Source: Flavobacterium psychrophilum
GTDB lineage: Bacteria > Bacteroidota > Bacteroidia > Flavobacteriales > Flavobacteriaceae
Length of the DNA stretch: 22,272 nt
NCBI GenBank assembly: GCA_003243255.1
Contig: QFQM01000070.1
Location: 1-22,272, forward strand
Reading direction: 5' to 3'
In this document: positions 15,615 through 22,272 of the stretch, in pieces
How the letters are laid out: every line of letters starts with the position of its first letter
Numbering within the stretch: the first letter of the stretch is position 1
Position numbers and translations under genes: made by a program
Notes under the pieces: model-generated
Seen by the model: only the letters and a program-made list of their open reading frames with translations
Database searches by the model: none
What the model was told of the DNA's origin: nothing

Positions 15615-16580
15615 ATGCTAAAAGTTGGCGTACTGGGTGCAGGGCATCTTGGAAAGATTCACCTGAGATTACTTAACCAGTCTGAAAAATATGAACTTGT
15701 GGGTTTTTATGACCCAAACAGCGAACACGCAGATAAAATCGCAGCCGAATTCGGTTATACAAAATTTAATACAATAGCAGAACTGATACAGGCTGTAGAC
15801 GTTGTTGATATCGTAACCCCTACCCTTTCTCATCACGATTGTGCTAAAGAGGTTATTGAAGCCGGCAAACATGTATTTATTGAAAAACCGATCTCAAACA
15901 CTATTGAGGAAGCAGAAGAGCTTATAGCCCTTGCTAAACAATATAATGTAAAAGGACAGGTAGGACACGTAGAGCGTTTTAATCCTGCTTTTATTGCTAC
16001 GAAAGAAAAAATTGAGAACCCAATGTTCATTGAGACACACCGTCTGGCTGAATTCAATCCGCGTGGTACGGATGTTCCTGTTGTACTGGACTTAATGATA
16101 CACGACATTGACGTTATCCTTAGCGTGGTAAAATCAAAGGTAAAGCTTATCAATGCCAGTGGTGTTTCCGTTATCAGTGATACTCCGGATATTGCCAATG
16201 CCCGTATTGAGTTCGAAAATGGCTGTGTAGCCAACCTTACAGCGAGCCGAATTTCCTTAAAGAACATGCGTAAGTCGCGTTTCTTCCAGAAGGATGCTTA
16301 TATATCGGTTGATTTTCTTGATAAAGTATGCGAGGTGGTTAAAATGAAGGATGCCCCTGAAGTTCCGGGTGATTTTGACATGATATTGCAAAATGCAGAA
16401 GGCGTTAAGAAACAGATATATTTTGACAACCCCGATGTAAACACCAACAACGCCATACTGGATGAGCTCGAAACCTTTGCCGATGCCATAAACAACAATA
16501 CTACTCCGGTAGTTACCCTTGAAGATGGAACTGAGGCATTAAGAGTTGCTTATCAGATTATCGATTGCTTTAAGAAGTAG
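15615..16580 (+). CDS. Gfo/Idh/MocA family oxidoreductase
   Basis: The 321-residue NAD(P)-dependent dehydrogenase has an N-terminal Rossmann fold (VGVLGAGHLGKIHLR, 4-18, GxGxxG), the family EKP motif at Glu90-Lys91-Pro92, the GHVERFNPA stretch (117-125) and the catalytic-region pattern D159-x3-H163-D164. The C-terminal alpha/beta domain is complete. This subgroup, with VGHVERFNPA, resembles enzymes that oxidise sugars or UDP-sugars at C3, but the substrate cannot be read from sequence and biliverdin-reductase-like roles are also possible. It leads a co-directional block; the next gene follows after 43 nt without a visible new promoter, so they are probably co-transcribed. Confidence 0.9.
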   Translation: MLKVGVLGAGHLGKIHLRLLNQSEKYELVGFYDPNSEHADKIAAEFGYTKFNTIAELIQAVDVVDIVTPTLSHHDCAKEVIEAGKHVFIEKPISNTIEEAEELIALAKQYNVKGQVGHVERFNPAFIATKEKIENPMFIETHRLAEFNPRGTDVPVVLDLMIHDIDVILSVVKSKVKLINASGVSVISDTPDIANARIEFENGCVANLTASRISLKNMRKSRFFQKDAYISVDFLDKVCEVVKMKDAPEVPGDFDMILQNAEGVKKQIYFDNPDVNTNNAILDELETFADAINNNTTPVVTLEDGTEALRVAYQIIDCFKK

Positions 16581-16623
16581 TCACTCAGAACAAACAAAAC
16601 CCTACATACAAACAACAAACAAA

Positions 16624-17514
16624 ATGAAAAACATTGCAGTTATAGGTGCAGGAACAATGGGTAATGGTATTGCCCATACTTTTGCGCAAAGCGGATTTAA
16701 CGTAAAACTGATTGATATCTCTGAAAAATCGTTAGATAAAGGGATGGCTACTATTGCCGCTAACCTTGACCGAATGGTGGCTAAAGGCACTATTACCGAA
16801 GAAGATAAAGCGAAAACCATTGGTAACATCATTACTTATACCGACATTAAAGACGGTGTGGTAAACGCTGACCTGGTTGTTGAAGCTGCTACTGAAAATG
16901 TTGAGCTTAAACTTCGCATCTTTAAAGACCTGAGCGATTTTTGTGATGAAAAAACCATTCTTGCTACAAATACATCGTCTATCTCTATAACGCAAATTGC
17001 TGCTGTTACTAACAGACAGGATAAAGTTATCGGTATGCACTTTATGAACCCGGTGCCTATCATGAAACTGGTAGAGATCATCCGTGGCTACAATACTTCA
17101 GACGAGGTAACTAAAGCTATTATGGATCTTTCTGAAAAACTGGGCAAAGTTCCTGTAGAGGTTAACGATTATCCTGGTTTTGTGGCTAACCGTATCCTTA
17201 TGCCGATGATCAACGAAGCTATCGAAACGCTTTACAATGGTGTTGCGGGCGTTTATGAAATTGATACCGTTATGAAACTTGGTATGGCACACCCAATGGG
17301 TCCGCTACAGCTTGCTGACTTTATCGGCCTTGATGTTTGCCTTTCTATCCTTAACGTAATGTATGACGGATTCAAAAATCCTAAGTACGCTCCATGTCCA
17401 TTACTTGTAAACATGGTAATGGCAGGTAAACTTGGTGTAAAATCAGGTGAAGGTTTCTACGATTACAAAGAGAGCAAAAAAGCAGAGAAAGTAGCTGCTA
17501 TGTTCACAAAATAG
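16624..17514 (+). CDS. 3-hydroxybutyryl-CoA dehydrogenase
   Basis: The 296-residue enzyme oxidises (S)-3-hydroxybutyryl-CoA (or other short 3-hydroxyacyl-CoAs) to the 3-keto form with NAD(P). It has the dinucleotide-binding motif VIGAGTMGNGIA (6-17, GxGxxG), the NTSS loop (116-119), catalytic His139 in GMHFMNPVP, Glu151 of the His-Glu pair, the VNDYPGFVANRILMPMINEA segment and the C-terminal GLDVCLSILNVM and GEGFYDY features. I use the ATG at 16624; the frame opens at 16546 but that extension overlaps the preceding gene and is not family-like. The function fits fatty-acid breakdown, the butyrate pathway or ketone-body metabolism. No thiolase or enoyl-CoA hydratase is nearby. Confidence 0.95.
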   Translation: MKNIAVIGAGTMGNGIAHTFAQSGFNVKLIDISEKSLDKGMATIAANLDRMVAKGTITEEDKAKTIGNIITYTDIKDGVVNADLVVEAATENVELKLRIFKDLSDFCDEKTILATNTSSISITQIAAVTNRQDKVIGMHFMNPVPIMKLVEIIRGYNTSDEVTKAIMDLSEKLGKVPVEVNDYPGFVANRILMPMINEAIETLYNGVAGVYEIDTVMKLGMAHPMGPLQLADFIGLDVCLSILNVMYDGFKNPKYAPCPLLVNMVMAGKLGVKSGEGFYDYKESKKAEKVAAMFTK

Positions 17515-17538
17515 TATTTTAACAATTAACAAAACGTT

Positions 17539-17637
17539 CCTGTCATTCTGAGCGCAGTGCAACGGAGTCGAAGACACGAGGTTGAAAGCCGACTGGCAAA
17601 GCAATCTCAGAGATTCTTCCTTCGTCAGAATGACAGG
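17539..17637. repeat. REP/MITE-like intergenic inverted-repeat element (99 bp)
   Basis: Perfect 13-bp terminal inverted repeats (17539-17551 and 17625-17637; CCTGTCATTCTGA and its complement) flank a GC-richer core. The core includes GAGATTCTTCC next to the right arm and a GAGTCGAAGACACGAG stretch. This sequence style (GTCATTCTGAGCG and AAGAATCTC on the other strand) is familiar from dispersed repeats in Bacteroidetes. The right arm is followed by a T-run, so it may act as a terminator or mRNA-processing site. There is no transposase and I cannot see an obvious target duplication. Confidence 0.8.
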
Positions 17638-17657
17638 ACTTTTTAATAGAAAAACTG

Positions 17658-18872
17658 TTGGCAAAAATAATTCCCTTTAAGGCAGTAAGGCCTACACGTG
17701 ATAAAGTGAGTCTGGTAACTTCCCGTTCCTACGACGAGTATACTCCTGCCGAACTGGCTTCTCAGCTGGACTACAACCCCTTCTCTTTTCTTCATGTCCT
17801 TAACCCTGCCTATGTTAACCAACAGAAGATATCGGCTACGACAAGGTTTAGGGCAGTTCAGAATAAATACAACGAGTTTAAAGATGAGAATATCTTTAAG
17901 CAGGAAAATAAACCTGTATTTTATCTGTATGAGATACAGGGAAAAAGTGGAACATTTACAGGAATTATTGCAGGGACTTCTATTGAAGACTATCAAAATA
18001 ATATAATTAAGAAACACGAGGACACTCTTGCCTACCGTGTTGAATATTTTAAAGACTACCTTCATCAGACGGGATTTAATACTGAACCGGTACTTATTAC
18101 CTACCCTGAAAACCCCGAACTACAACAGTGGATTGATACCGTAAAAAACAGGAGGCCCCTTTATCTTTTTACTTCCCTAAACAGGGAAAAACACACAATG
18201 TGGCGCATAAAGGATGAGAAGGAAATTGACTGGATTAAAAAACAGTTTGATGCTATAGGCAGTGTTTATATTGCCGATGGCCATCACCGTTCGGCTTCGG
18301 CAGAGTTGTTATATCAGGAAGATAAAGCTTCTGGTAACGAGAACCTGAACTATTTTATGAGTTTCCTTATCTGTGAAACCAACCTTAAAATTTATGAATA
18401 TAACCGTATCATCAACGATCTTAACGGACTAACCAAAGAGGAATTTCTCACGGCTCTTGATGCCGATTTCACTATCGAAAACAAACATCAGGAATTGTGG
18501 AAACCACAGGCTAAGTTTCAGTACGGTATGTACCTTGATGGTGATTTTTATGCGCTTACACTGAAAAACACTAACTTTAATTCGGTACTCGAAGCGCTTG
18601 ATGCACAGATATTGTATGAGAAAGTTTTGCATCCGTTATTAGGCATCGGTGACTTGCGTAATGACGAACGTATCTCTTACATTCCGGGAAGCAAACCGGT
18701 AACCGAAATAAAAAAAATGGTAGACAGTGAAGAGTTTGAAGTTGGTTTTATGCTCTACCCTGCTTCGATTGATGAGATTAAAGACCTTGCCGACAACAGT
18801 CTTATTATGCCGCCAAAGAGTACGTATATAGAACCTAAGTTCAGGAGCGGATTGGTGGTTTATGAGTTGTAA
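17658..18872 (+). CDS. DUF1015 family protein
   Basis: The 404-residue protein starts at TTG and begins AKIIPFKAVRPTRDK, the usual start of DUF1015 proteins in Bacteroidetes. Conserved features include SRSYDEYTP (22-30), PFSFLHVLNP (41-50), VFYLYEIQ (87-94), TGIIAGTSIEDY and the strongly conserved ADGHHRSASA (206-215). The DGHHR motif resembles that of ParB-fold nucleotide-binding proteins such as the serine kinase SerK, so a kinase or nucleotide-binding role is possible but unproven. In other Bacteroidetes this gene often sits near serC/serA; here neither is nearby. The start is 20 nt past the repeat element, with no clear promoter between them, so it is probably read through from upstream. 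Confidence 0.87.
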   Translation: MAKIIPFKAVRPTRDKVSLVTSRSYDEYTPAELASQLDYNPFSFLHVLNPAYVNQQKISATTRFRAVQNKYNEFKDENIFKQENKPVFYLYEIQGKSGTFTGIIAGTSIEDYQNNIIKKHEDTLAYRVEYFKDYLHQTGFNTEPVLITYPENPELQQWIDTVKNRRPLYLFTSLNREKHTMWRIKDEKEIDWIKKQFDAIGSVYIADGHHRSASAELLYQEDKASGNENLNYFMSFLICETNLKIYEYNRIINDLNGLTKEEFLTALDADFTIENKHQELWKPQAKFQYGMYLDGDFYALTLKNTNFNSVLEALDAQILYEKVLHPLLGIGDLRNDERISYIPGSKPVTEIKKMVDSEEFEVGFMLYPASIDEIKDLADNSLIMPPKSTYIEPKFRSGLVVYEL

Positions 18873-18902
18873 CTGATTATTGGATAATTAGACTATTCGA
18901 AT

Positions 18903-19433
18903 ATGAAACTACTCTATATTTTACTTTTATTTCCTCTATTTGGCCATGCGCAAATTAAAAACAGCTCATATAAAATAAAGCTGATTGATAGTATTGCTGA
19001 CGCTAATCGTGCAGGGATTCAGACTAGTGGTTTCATCAAAAAAAATAAGCTATTATTTTGGAAAAAAACAATAGGAAGTTTTTCTGAAGACATTTATATG
19101 GATTCAGTAATAAATCCTGAAAACGCCAAAAAACTATATCTTATTAAAGCTTCATATCAAAAAAAATTATCTATTACTAAAAATATTGTTGAATATATAT
19201 ATTCTGATTTCTATTACGATAAAACTTTATTTTTCGTTTATCTTAAGAAGATAACAGAAAATCAAGAAACTGGAACAATAACGTATTCATACGAAATTGA
19301 CTTATCAAAAGAAATTAATTCAGAAATTGATAAGGAACTTGGATTTGATGTAAAAAATTGGATTACATCACAAGACAATCATTTTAAAGAAGTTACTGCC
19401 TCAATATATAGATTAAACATATGTACTTATTAA
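18903..19433 (+). CDS. Secreted protein of unknown function, AT-rich
   Basis: The 176-residue product has a signal peptide (MKLLYILLLFPLFGHAQ, cleavage after about residue 17). The mature part is Lys/Ile-rich with beta-strand-like segments (NIVEYIYSDFYYDKTLFFVYLKKI and TGTITYSYEIDLSKEI). No known domain is recognised. The coding sequence is clearly more AT-rich than the flanking DUF1015 and YggS genes. It begins 30 nt after the DUF1015 stop and no consensus promoter is visible, so it may depend on read-through. It looks like an insertion into an otherwise housekeeping run of genes. Confidence 0.7.
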   Translation: MKLLYILLLFPLFGHAQIKNSSYKIKLIDSIADANRAGIQTSGFIKKNKLLFWKKTIGSFSEDIYMDSVINPENAKKLYLIKASYQKKLSITKNIVEYIYSDFYYDKTLFFVYLKKITENQETGTITYSYEIDLSKEINSEIDKELGFDVKNWITSQDNHFKEVTASIYRLNICTY

Positions 19434-19513
19434 AATCTATCTTGCCAAATTAAATAATTATTCATTCTGATTTCTTACAATTCAAATATCAGAACAATCA
19501 AAAAATCTTTAAA

Positions 19514-20176
19514 ATGTCTATACAATCAAACCTTAACGAAATAAAATCTTCATTACCTGCTCTTGTTACACTTGTAGCCGTGAGTAAAACCAAACCAGTG
19601 CCTGACCTAATGGAAGCCTACAATGCCGGACAACGCATTTTTGGCGAGAACAAAATACAGGAAATGGCAGGCAAGTATGAGGAAATGCCTAAAGATATCC
19701 AATGGCATATGATAGGCCACGTTCAGACCAATAAGGTAAAATACATGGCTCCTTTCGTAAGCCTCGTTCATGGTGTTGACAGCCTGAAGCTATTGGCAGA
19801 AATAAATAAACAGGCTAAAAAGAACAACCGTGTTATTGATTGCCTGCTGCAAATGCACATCGCTGAGGAAGAAACCAAATTTGGAATGGATGAAAATGAA
19901 CTTAATGAGCTTTTATCATCCGATGAATTCAAGGCAATGGAAAACATTAAAGTAACCGGCCTGATGGGCATGGCGACCTTTACCGAAGATGAAAACCAGA
20001 TACGAAAAGAGTTCACTCATCTTAAAGCTATTTTTGAAGATTTGAGTAAACAACCCCAAACTCTAAACTTTAAACCCGAAACCTTAAGTATGGGCATGAG
20101 CGGTGATTATAAGATTGCAATAGAATGTGGCAGTACTATGGTTCGTATAGGCAGTAGTATCTTCGGTCACCGTTAA
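19514..20176 (+). CDS. YggS/PROSC family PLP-homeostasis protein
   Basis: The 220-residue protein is a single-domain fold-type III PLP-binding protein. Lys25 in LVAVSKTKP is the cofactor lysine. Other family signatures are FGENKIQEM (43-51), WHMIGHVQTNKVKYM (69-83), the HGVDS loop, LLQMHIAEEETKFGM, GLMGMATF, LSMGMSGDYKIAIECGSTMVRIGSSIFG. Members control pyridoxal-phosphate supply and amino-acid balance and show no racemase activity in the cases studied, despite the alanine-racemase-like fold. The linker just before LSMGMSG (about residues 180-191, QPQTLNFKPETL) is encoded by a low-complexity CCCAAACTCTAAAC-like stretch. The gene lies between the secreted orphan and the exonuclease gene. Confidence 0.95.
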   Translation: MSIQSNLNEIKSSLPALVTLVAVSKTKPVPDLMEAYNAGQRIFGENKIQEMAGKYEEMPKDIQWHMIGHVQTNKVKYMAPFVSLVHGVDSLKLLAEINKQAKKNNRVIDCLLQMHIAEEETKFGMDENELNELLSSDEFKAMENIKVTGLMGMATFTEDENQIRKEFTHLKAIFEDLSKQPQTLNFKPETLSMGMSGDYKIAIECGSTMVRIGSSIFGHR

Positions 20177-20207
20177 TTGTTAAAAGAATTTTATTTTAAT
20201 CATTTGG

Positions 20208-20239
20208 TTGTTGCCAGTAGCTTAAATTTCCGTAATTTG
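20208..20239 (+). promoter_or_regulatory. Probable promoter of the exonuclease/GIY-YIG gene
   Basis: GTAATTTG (20232-20239) is an imperfect -7 match. TTG copies at 20208-20210 and 20211-20213 give spacers of 21 and 18 nt. Transcription would start roughly 35-40 nt before the TTG start codon. Confidence 0.4.
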
Positions 20240-20280
20240 TAGCCATTAACCTATTCCCCTAACAACAGAGCATTACTTTT

Positions 20281-21645
20281 TTGTACGCAATATTAGACAT
20301 AGAAACTACCGGAGGTCAGTATAATGAAGAAGGTATTACCGAGATTGCCATTTATAAATTTGACGGGCATGAAATTGTAGACCAATTCATTAGTCTTGTC
20401 AATCCCGAAAAACCCATTCAGCCCTTTGTTGTAAAGCTTACAGGCATAAATAATGCCATGCTTCGCAGTGCGCCAAAGTTTTATGAGGTTGCCAAACGAA
20501 TTATCGAAATTACCGAAGGTTGTATTATTGTTGCACATAATGCACAATTTGATTATCGTGTACTCAGAACCGAATTCAGGAATCTGGGATATGATTTTCA
20601 AAAGCAAACCCTTTGTACCGTTGAGCTTTCACAAAAACTTTTACCGGAACAAAAATCGCACAGCCTGGGTAAACTGGTGCGTGCATTAGGCATACCTATG
20701 AGTGACAGGCACCGCGCTACAGGCGATGCTATGGCAACAGTTCAGCTGTTTAAGTTATTGCTGGCAAAAGATACCGAAAAAGAGATACTAACAAGCCTGA
20801 TAAAAACCGAACAAAAGAAAGGTATTTCACCAAAACTGATGGATATAGTAGAAGCAATACCTTCGGTGACAGGATTGTATTATATTTACAATGAAAAAGG
20901 AGACCTGATCTATCTCGGTAAAAGCAAAAACATCAAAAAAAGGGTTAACCAGCATTTTACCAGTGTTGCCAGAAAATCGAAAAAAATCCAGAGGGAAGCT
21001 TTTTCGGTACAATATGAAGAAACCGGAAGCGAACTTATAGCCCTGCTAAAAGAATGCCAGGAAATAAAAGTAAATAAGCCTGTTTATAACCGCGCTTTGA
21101 AAAAAACCATATTTCCGTGGTCGCTATATTCTGAAAAAGATTCACACGGCTATCTATGTCTTAAGATTCAAAAGACAGATAACCGAAAAAAAGAAGTTAT
21201 TTCATTTCCCGGTATTGTTGAAGCCAGAACGGCTTTATTCGCAATAGTTGAAAAGTATAAGCTTTGCCAAAAAATAAACGAACTCAGTACTTCAGACAAG
21301 GAGCATTGTTTTCCGTATGAGCTTAGCAACTGTAACGGTGCCTGCCTGGGCTATGAAACACCTGAAGCATACAACGAAAGGGTTATGGAATTCATCAACA
21401 ACAATAGTTTCCGTAATCAGAGCATGATCATAATAGATAAAGGCCGCGCTGTTGATGAGCGAAGTGCAGTACTTATTGAAAATGGCGTGTATAAAGGCTA
21501 TGCTTTTTATAACCTAAATTACCAGATCACCAAGATAGACATCCTTAAAAACATACTGATTCCTATGGAAAACAATAAGGATGCTAAAAAGATAATCCAG
21601 GACTATATCCGAAAAAAGAAAGGCTTAAAAATAGTTCGTCTTTAA
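20281..21645 (+). CDS. DnaQ-like 3'-5' exonuclease fused to UvrC-type GIY-YIG domain
   Basis: The 454-residue protein starts at TTG (MYAILDIETTG). The N-terminal DEDDh exonuclease domain (1-165) keeps all five catalytic residues: Asp6 and Glu8 (DIETTGG), Asp91 (HNAQFD), His144 and Asp149 (HRATGDA). It resembles the proofreading subunit of DNA polymerase III. A GIY-YIG nuclease domain follows (about 194-275): GLYYIY, YLGKSKNIKKRV with Arg221 and catalytic Glu251 (GSELIALLKE). A C-terminal region holds four Cys (329, 343, 351, 355) spaced x13-x7-x3, the UvrC-like arrangement that binds a 4Fe-4S cluster in E. coli UvrC. The UvrC RNase H-like endonuclease and HhH domains are absent. This suggests a role in DNA repair, in the style of Cho or DnaQ-UvrC fusions, but the substrate is unknown. 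Confidence 0.92.
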   Translation: MYAILDIETTGGQYNEEGITEIAIYKFDGHEIVDQFISLVNPEKPIQPFVVKLTGINNAMLRSAPKFYEVAKRIIEITEGCIIVAHNAQFDYRVLRTEFRNLGYDFQKQTLCTVELSQKLLPEQKSHSLGKLVRALGIPMSDRHRATGDAMATVQLFKLLLAKDTEKEILTSLIKTEQKKGISPKLMDIVEAIPSVTGLYYIYNEKGDLIYLGKSKNIKKRVNQHFTSVARKSKKIQREAFSVQYEETGSELIALLKECQEIKVNKPVYNRALKKTIFPWSLYSEKDSHGYLCLKIQKTDNRKKEVISFPGIVEARTALFAIVEKYKLCQKINELSTSDKEHCFPYELSNCNGACLGYETPEAYNERVMEFINNNSFRNQSMIIIDKGRAVDERSAVLIENGVYKGYAFYNLNYQITKIDILKNILIPMENNKDAKKIIQDYIRKKKGLKIVRL

Positions 21646-21654
21646 GGGATTCAT

Positions 21655-21662
21655 TATTTTTG
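21655..21662 (+). promoter_or_regulatory. -7 promoter element for the ion channel gene
   Basis: TATTTTTG is an exact TAnnTTTG match about 22 nt before the TTG start. No good -33 box is visible at the expected distance. Confidence 0.5.
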
Positions 21663-21683
21663 ATATAAGCAAAACCGTCAGTA

Positions 21684-22272
21684 TTGGAAAACAGCAAAAT
21701 AGATAATTTCCGACGTAAACTTCATACCATTATTTATGAAGCAGATACACCTGCCGGTAAGTTTTTTGACCTGACACTACTCATACTTATCGTAATCAGT
21801 GTTATTGCCGTAATGCTTGAGAGCGTAGCTTCAATCAAAATAAAGCATGGCTATCTTTTGGCAGTAATTGAGTGGGTTGTTACTGTCTTTTTTACCTTAG
21901 AATATATTGCCCGCATCTTTGCTGTTAATAAGCCCTGGAGATATATTTTTAGTTTTTACGGAATTGTAGACCTTTTAGCTACTGTACCAAAATATATTGG
22001 CTTATTATTTCCGGGTTCAGGTGTATTGATATCAATCAGAGCCTTACGCCTCCTGAGGATTTTCAGGATCCTGAAACTTGCGCACTTTATAGGCGCATCG
22101 AATCAATTGGTACTTGCCCTGAAAAAAAGCCGTACAAAAATTGTTGTATTCCTATTCAGCGTATTAGTGCTTTGCATCATTCTTGGAACATTTATGTACC
22201 TGATTGAAGGCCCTGAACATGGATTTACCAGCATACCGGTAAGCATCTACTGGACCATAGTTACGCTAACCA
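21684..22272 (+). CDS. Voltage-gated-type ion transporter (5' part; runs off right edge)
   Basis: From a TTG at 21684 the frame is open to the right edge (196 codons). The product has the layout of a six-helix cation channel of the Kv/KvAP family in the inner membrane: S1 (about 28-46), S2 (58-81), S3 (86-105), S4 voltage sensor with Arg119, 122, 125, 128 and Lys131 spaced every third residue (RALRLLRIFRILK), S5 (150-175), then the start of the pore helix (SIYWTIVTLT). The window stops just before the expected selectivity filter (TVGYGD in potassium channels), so ion selectivity cannot be confirmed. There is no ATG close to the N-terminus; a stop codon lies 16 nt upstream, and a -7 element supports the TTG. 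Confidence 0.88.
   Translation, partial: MENSKIDNFRRKLHTIIYEADTPAGKFFDLTLLILIVISVIAVMLESVASIKIKHGYLLAVIEWVVTVFFTLEYIARIFAVNKPWRYIFSFYGIVDLLATVPKYIGLLFPGSGVLISIRALRLLRIFRILKLAHFIGASNQLVLALKKSRTKIVVFLFSVLVLCIILGTFMYLIEGPEHGFTSIPVSIYWTIVTLT

Noticed and set aside
16546..16623. Upstream extension of the 3-hydroxybutyryl-CoA dehydrogenase
   Set aside because: It overlaps the previous gene and has no homology to the family N-terminus; the ATG at 16624 precedes the Rossmann motif properly.
17443..17664. Minus-strand open frame across the inverted-repeat element (VILTKEESL-like product)
   Set aside because: It is a translation of the repeat itself plus the antisense of the flanking genes. This type of peptide is a familiar false gene from such repeats.

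Overview
The window looks like a chromosomal segment of a Flavobacteriaceae bacterium, probably Flavobacterium or a close relative. Reasons: low GC with very AT-rich intergenic DNA; many matches to the Bacteroidetes promoter (-7 TAnnTTTG, -33 TTTG/TTG about 19-21 nt upstream) in place of -10/-35 boxes and Shine-Dalgarno sites; signal peptides ending in FAQ or KAQ; a long secreted lectin-like repeat protein; and bacillithiol-type YtxJ proteins. No rRNA, tRNA, CRISPR array, transposase or phage gene is visible.

Left part (1-7649): the 5' portion of a large secreted L-type-lectin-like protein runs off the left edge (minus strand). A 630-bp AT-rich gap follows, with an orphan terminator-like hairpin and a GC-rich dyad. 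Next come a pentapeptide-repeat protein, a candidate small RNA with its own promoter and terminator (about 2960-3030), a small secreted protein, glyA (minus) divergent from the fumarylacetoacetase gene (plus), an AT-rich orphan gene, and two tandem YtxJ/BrxC-like thioredoxin-fold genes (minus).

Middle part (7650-15500): clpB diverges from the ytxJ pair across a region with two related dyads four helical turns apart and a sigma-54-like -24/-12 element. After it come two small membrane proteins, an alpha/beta-hydrolase lipoprotein, an SRPBCC protein, an aldose-1-epimerase-like enzyme, a small lipoprotein, a VF530-family protein, smpB (nearly leaderless) and pcm (TTG start). Convergent genes here share hairpins that overlap their own stop codons.

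Right part (15600-22272): a co-directional block encodes a Gfo/Idh/MocA oxidoreductase, 3-hydroxybutyryl-CoA dehydrogenase, a DUF1015 protein, a secreted orphan, a YggS-type PLP protein, a DnaQ-like exonuclease fused to a UvrC-type GIY-YIG and four-cysteine module, and the start of a voltage-gated-type ion channel cut by the right edge just before its selectivity filter. A 99-bp inverted-repeat element lies between the second and third of these genes.

Most genes are housekeeping. Protein quality control recurs (clpB, smpB, pcm, the ytxJ pair). The least explained items are the candidate sRNA, the clpB/ytxJ control region and the exonuclease/GIY-YIG/Fe-S-type fusion. I found no clear new defence or mobile system.
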